Source of the DNA: an uncultured Planctomycetaceae bacterium
GTDB lineage: Bacteria > Planctomycetota > Planctomycetia > Planctomycetales > Planctomycetaceae
NCBI GenBank assembly: GCA_903823545.1
Contig: CAIJTL010001334.1
Coordinates: 1-10,833, forward strand
Length of the DNA: 10,833 nt
Reading direction: 5' to 3'
Numbering within the stretch: position 1 is the stretch's first letter; every line of letters begins with the position of its first letter. Positions 7,912-10,833 of this stretch are shown here, one piece after another. A model generated the notes under the pieces. The model saw only the letters and a program-made list of their open reading frames with translations. It had not been told where the DNA came from and did not search any database. The position numbers and the translations under genes are program-made.

Positions 7912-8048
7912 AAATCGCAGTGTTAATTACATTGTGGTTATATCCGTGAACCGATTTGCTCGGGGCAGTTAGACGAACTCCCAACTTGATTGTTGGCGAT
8001 GACACAGAGTCTTACATTTCTCGCCGTTCCACTTGATCAACCGAAGGC

Positions 8049-8052
8049 GAGG
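8049..8052 (+). promoter_or_regulatory. Ribosome binding site of the monooxygenase gene
   Basis: GAGG ends seven bases before the ATG at 8060 and supports that codon as the start. The alternative is an in-frame TTG at 8033, which would place this site inside the coding region. Confidence 0.7.
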
Positions 8053-8059
8053 CGTCTGT

Positions 8060-9424
8060 ATGGCTGAGATTAGTCCATCTCATGATTCAGTGCGTGCGAA
8101 TGGCTCCGCACGAAAGGCATGCATCATCGGTGCGGGCTCGTCGGGAATCGCTGCCTGCAAGACGCTGCATGAACGGGGCATTCCGTACGATTGCTTTGAG
8201 TTGGGTTCGGGCATCGGCGGAATGTGGCGCTATCAAAACGACAATGGCCTGTCGTCAGCCTATAAGTCGCTGCACATCAACACGTCACGCGACACGATGG
8301 CGTATTCCGACTACCCGCTCCCTCGTGACTGGCCACCGTTTCCAGATCACGGAAAAGTGCTGCAATATTTTGAAAGCTACGTGGATCATTTCGGATTTCG
8401 TGACACGATCACATTTCGGACGAAGGTCGAGCAGGTCACGGCGGTCGGTAACGGCGATTGGGACGTCACCGTCGTCGGGCCAGACGGCCAGCGACGCACG
8501 AATCGTTACGGAGCGGTGCTAGTTGCTAATGGACATCACTGGAATCCGCGACTCCCCAGTTTTCCGGGCGAGTTTCACGGGCAGCAATTGCACTCGCATG
8601 ATTACCGCGAGCCGAGCATGTTTGTCGGCAAGCGAGTTCTCGTCGTCGGCTTTGGCAATTCTTCGTGCGACATCGCGTGCGAATCATCGCGCGTGGCAGA
8701 AGCAGCGTTCATGTCGGTTCGTCGAGGGGCACACGTCATTCCGAAATACATATTCGGCTGGCCGATGGACACGATCCTGCCACCGTTCATTTGGAGGTGG
8801 CTGCCGTGGTGGGCCATCCGTCCGATCTTCGGCGCTGGGCTGTGGATTGCTCGCGGAAGTATGTCGTGGTACGGCATTCCAGAACCCGAACATCACGTGT
8901 TGCAGGAGCATCCCACGATCTCGGCAGACATTTTCAATGTCATCGGCCACGGTTACTTGAAGATCAAGCCGAACCTTCAAGAACTCTGCGGTGGCTCCGT
9001 GCGATTCGTGGATGGCACTGTCGAGAAGATCGACATCATCGTTTGGTGTACCGGATACAACATCACTTTTCCGTTCCTCGACAAGAGCGTGCTGGACCCA
9101 ATGAACAACGAAGTGTTGTTGTACCAGCAAGTCGTTCATCCCGATCAACCAGGGCTGTACTTCATTGGCTTGGTTCAGCCGTGGGGAGCAATCATGCCAT
9201 TGGCAGAGGCTCAGGCCATTTGGGTTGCCGATATCCTCAAAGGAAACGCCGGTCTGCCGAATCGCGAGACCATGATCGTGGAGACCAAGCAACATCGAGC
9301 GAGCGTCGAAAAACGTTATACCAAAAGCTCTCGTCACACGATCCAAGTCGACTTTTACCCCTATCGTAATCTCCTCGCGAAGATGTCGCGTTTAGGGAAA
9401 CGTTGGGCAAAGCGACCGCTTTAA
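8060..9424 (+). CDS. Flavin-containing monooxygenase (FMO-like)
   Basis: This 454-residue flavoprotein resembles class B flavin monooxygenases, which use FAD, NADPH and O2 to oxygenate nitrogen, sulfur or ketone groups. The FAD-binding Rossmann motif GAGSSG is at 24-29, followed by GIGGMWRY at 51-58. The FMO identifying motif FxGxxxHxxxY is exact at F172-Y182, and is not the Trp-ended Baeyer-Villiger version. The NADPH-binding GxGxSxxD motif is at 197-204 (GFGNSSCD). The CTGY at 330-333 corresponds to the conserved ATGY motif. A Trp/Pro-rich hydrophobic stretch at about 239-268 may touch membranes. Length is typical for bacterial members. The start at 8060 is preferred over the in-frame TTG at 8033 because of the GAGG site. 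It lies 148 bases after the phosphatase gene and 41 bases before an SDR gene, with no terminator between monooxygenase and SDR, so those two are probably co-transcribed. The substrate cannot be read from sequence. Confidence 0.92.
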   Translation: MAEISPSHDSVRANGSARKACIIGAGSSGIAACKTLHERGIPYDCFELGSGIGGMWRYQNDNGLSSAYKSLHINTSRDTMAYSDYPLPRDWPPFPDHGKVLQYFESYVDHFGFRDTITFRTKVEQVTAVGNGDWDVTVVGPDGQRRTNRYGAVLVANGHHWNPRLPSFPGEFHGQQLHSHDYREPSMFVGKRVLVVGFGNSSCDIACESSRVAEAAFMSVRRGAHVIPKYIFGWPMDTILPPFIWRWLPWWAIRPIFGAGLWIARGSMSWYGIPEPEHHVLQEHPTISADIFNVIGHGYLKIKPNLQELCGGSVRFVDGTVEKIDIIVWCTGYNITFPFLDKSVLDPMNNEVLLYQQVVHPDQPGLYFIGLVQPWGAIMPLAEAQAIWVADILKGNAGLPNRETMIVETKQHRASVEKRYTKSSRHTIQVDFYPYRNLLAKMSRLGKRWAKRPL

Positions 9425-9465
9425 ATTCACCACATTGATTCGATCCATTTAGCCAACAACACGCC

Positions 9466-10455
9466 ATGCAACGTATCGCTATCACCGGCAGTTCGGGCCA
9501 CTATGGTCGCAGACTCGTTGAGCACATCCGCCAAGAATCGCCCGAATCGAAGATACTAGGAATTGATGTTGTTCCACCGAAGCCAGAATACGCGCCGCAT
9601 GAATTCGTCTCTCACGACATCCGTAGCTCCGACGTGCGAACAACGCTCGCGAATTTTCAGCCTGACACCATTATGCACTTGGCGTTCGTGGTGAACCCGA
9701 TCCGTGATTTGAAGTTGATGCACGACATCAACGTCAACGGCACACGAAATGTTTTCGAGGCAGTCCGCGCGATTCGGCCTCAGCGTTTTCTGATGGCATC
9801 CAGTGCGACCGCTTACGGTGCGTGGGACGACAATCCGATTCCGATGGATGAATCTTGGCCGCTGCGCGCTCGCGATGATTTTCAGTATTCGTCCGACAAA
9901 TTCGTGAACGATGCCGCGGTTCAGAAATTGGGGGAAGAGCTACCTGACGTCGCAGTGTCGTGGACTCGTCCGACCGTCATCGTCGGCCCAACAATTGACA
10001 ACTATCTCACGCGATTAGTACTGCACTTGCCGGTCATGTTTTTGCTTGATGGGGTCGACACTCCGTTGCAGTGGGTCCATGAAGACGACTGCGTTGCAGC
10101 GACATGGGCTATCTTGAAACATTCAGCACGAGGACCATTTAACATTAGTCCTCCCGATTGGGTGCCGATGAGTAAAGTTGCGAAGCTGACCAAGCGGAGA
10201 CACATGAAGATCCCGTTTTGGTGTGCGAAACTCGCGACCACAGTCTGGTGGGGCATGCGACTTCCTATCTTCGACTTTCCCGCTAGCTTACACGATTTCG
10301 TGCGGTATCCGTGGGTGATCACACCAGATCGCCTGACGAAAGAACTTGGTTTCGAGTTCAAGTATTCGGCCGAAGACACGCTGAAGGTGATGTGGCACGC
10401 ACATCAACAACGACGGGGGAGGATGGAAGGCGGAAGGGGGAGTAAGAGCTTGTGA
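9466..10455 (+). CDS. NAD(P)-dependent epimerase/dehydratase-type extended SDR
   Basis: This 329-residue protein belongs to the extended short-chain dehydrogenase/reductase superfamily (NAD-dependent epimerase, dehydratase or hydroxysteroid dehydrogenase-like). The nucleotide-binding motif TGSSGHYG is at 7-14, with an acidic residue (D34) after the second strand that favours NAD over NADP. HLAF is at 71-74, ASSATAYG at 111-118, and the catalytic YxxxK is Y141 to K145. RPTVIVGP and the QWVHEDDC stretch are also typical. The C-terminal third is rich in Trp, Phe and Leu (about 245-285), suggesting a lipophilic substrate or membrane contact. The last dozen or so residues (RRGRMEGGRGSKSL) are low-complexity and encoded by a purine-rich tract, and are probably not part of the fold. 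No clear ribosome site precedes the ATG. The gene follows the monooxygenase by 41 bases and is followed by a terminator hairpin, so it is probably the last gene of a two-gene unit. Confidence 0.9.
   Translation: MQRIAITGSSGHYGRRLVEHIRQESPESKILGIDVVPPKPEYAPHEFVSHDIRSSDVRTTLANFQPDTIMHLAFVVNPIRDLKLMHDINVNGTRNVFEAVRAIRPQRFLMASSATAYGAWDDNPIPMDESWPLRARDDFQYSSDKFVNDAAVQKLGEELPDVAVSWTRPTVIVGPTIDNYLTRLVLHLPVMFLLDGVDTPLQWVHEDDCVAATWAILKHSARGPFNISPPDWVPMSKVAKLTKRRHMKIPFWCAKLATTVWWGMRLPIFDFPASLHDFVRYPWVITPDRLTKELGFEFKYSAEDTLKVMWHAHQQRRGRMEGGRGSKSL
10415..10449 (+). repeat. Purine-rich low-complexity tract at the 3' end of the SDR gene
   Basis: Thirty-two of 35 bases are A or G, with related units such as GGATGGAAGG and CGGAAGG. 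The tract encodes the Gly/Arg-rich tail of the SDR protein and ends just before its stop codon. It may be a small degenerate repeat that was incorporated into the reading frame. Confidence 0.6.
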
Positions 10456-10463
10456 CAATTGTG

Positions 10464-10503
10464 GCCGAGTTGCTCCGCAACTCGGCGGCCTTGTTTGTTC
10501 TTT
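10464..10503 (+). terminator. Rho-independent-type terminator after the SDR gene
   Basis: A perfect 10-bp GC-rich stem (10464-10473 pairing with 10477-10486) with a 3-base loop begins nine bases after the SDR stop codon. Four bases later a T-rich run follows (10491-10503, 9 of 13 T). This fits termination of the monooxygenase/SDR transcript. The T-run is interrupted and slightly distant from the stem, so the site may be moderate in strength. On the minus strand no T-run follows, so it does not clearly serve the facing gene. Confidence 0.75.
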
Positions 10504-10584
10504 GGCGTTCATATCACGTAGGGCGTCGAACCGTGGAGCGACTCGACCACAAATCACGGCCTCTCAGACCAGCGACGACGGTCG

Positions 10585-10833
10585 CTACCGCTGCTGGAGG
10601 TACTCTTCGATTCGTTCCGCTTTGCGAAGCAGATACGGTATGTGTTGGTTGTTCGCGTCAACGAAGCGTTGCAAGTACCGCAAGTGCTGCTCGAACTGTT
10701 CGGTGAATTTCAGATTCTCTTGGTCACGCCATGTGCTGCTCAATGCATGAAGTTGACTCGAAAGCGCCGTCGAGCGGTCAGACAAATCTTGATTGAACTG
10801 CTTGAGCATCTGCGCGAAGAGCCGCAGTAGATC
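10585..10833 (-). CDS. Small helical WXG100-like protein, 5' partial
   Basis: The minus-strand frame is open from the window edge to a TAG at 10585-10587, giving 82 visible residues. An internal ATG at 10809 would give 74 residues, but the eight codons before it (DLLRLFAQ) continue an amphipathic helix, so the true start probably lies outside the window. The protein is nearly all helix and strongly charged. A central WRD turn (W35 of the visible part) is followed by F43, and then a second long helix ends in EEYLQQR. This helix-W-turn-helix plan and size resemble WXG100/ESAT-6-like proteins, although the glycine of the W-x-G turn is replaced by Asp. No transmembrane segment is seen. The codon pattern and heptad-like spacing argue for a real gene. 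Function is unknown; a link to type VII-like secretion would need neighbours beyond the window. Confidence 0.7.
   Translation of the reverse strand, partial: DLLRLFAQMLKQFNQDLSDRSTALSSQLHALSSTWRDQENLKFTEQFEQHLRYLQRFVDANNQHIPYLLRKAERIEEYLQQR

Noticed and set aside
7981..7996. Small inverted repeat (ccaac/gttgg) between the PP2C and monooxygenase genes
   Set aside because: Only five base pairs and no T-run; too weak to call an operator or terminator.
8033..8059. TTG at 8033 as the monooxygenase start
   Set aside because: It adds nine Arg-rich residues, lacks a ribosome site, and contains the GAGG that serves the ATG at 8060.

Overview
The window looks like a chromosomal stretch from a member of the Planctomycetota. 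This is inferred from three things: a secreted-type PA14/galactose-binding-like protein, a very long BatA-type VWA membrane protein of the sort common in that phylum, and a long palindromic intergenic repeat. By eye, base composition is moderately GC-rich and even. I see no tRNA, rRNA, CRISPR array, transposase or prophage gene.

Layout. Bases 1-897 (+) hold the 3' part of a carbohydrate-binding-like protein in which a galactose-binding-like domain seems to sit inside a PA14 barrel. Bases 898-1291 are non-coding and lie between two converging genes; they carry a near-perfect 21-bp inverted repeat. On the minus strand, read right to left, come a small GlsB/YeaQ-like membrane protein (6255-5899), translation factor LepA/EF4 (5666-3864), and 49 bases later an 840-residue BatA/VWA protein (3814-1292). 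Bases 6256-6576 form a divergent intergenic region.

On the plus strand follow a PP2C-type protein phosphatase with two membrane segments and a cytoplasmic tail (6577-7911), a flavin-containing monooxygenase (8060-9424), and 41 bases later an extended short-chain dehydrogenase/epimerase (9466-10455). The SDR gene ends in a purine-rich tract and is followed by a clear stem-loop terminator (10464-10503). On the minus strand at the right edge is a small all-helical WXG100-like protein, cut by the window end.

How the genes may work together. The best-supported functional unit is the monooxygenase/SDR pair. Two NAD(P)-dependent oxidoreductases lie back to back with no terminator between them and one after them, which suggests an oxidation-reduction step on a shared, possibly lipophilic, substrate. 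LepA and the VWA protein may share a transcript, but their functions are not obviously linked. The phosphatase has no kinase partner in view. Most of the window is ordinary housekeeping or accessory content; I found no clear evidence of a new multi-gene system.
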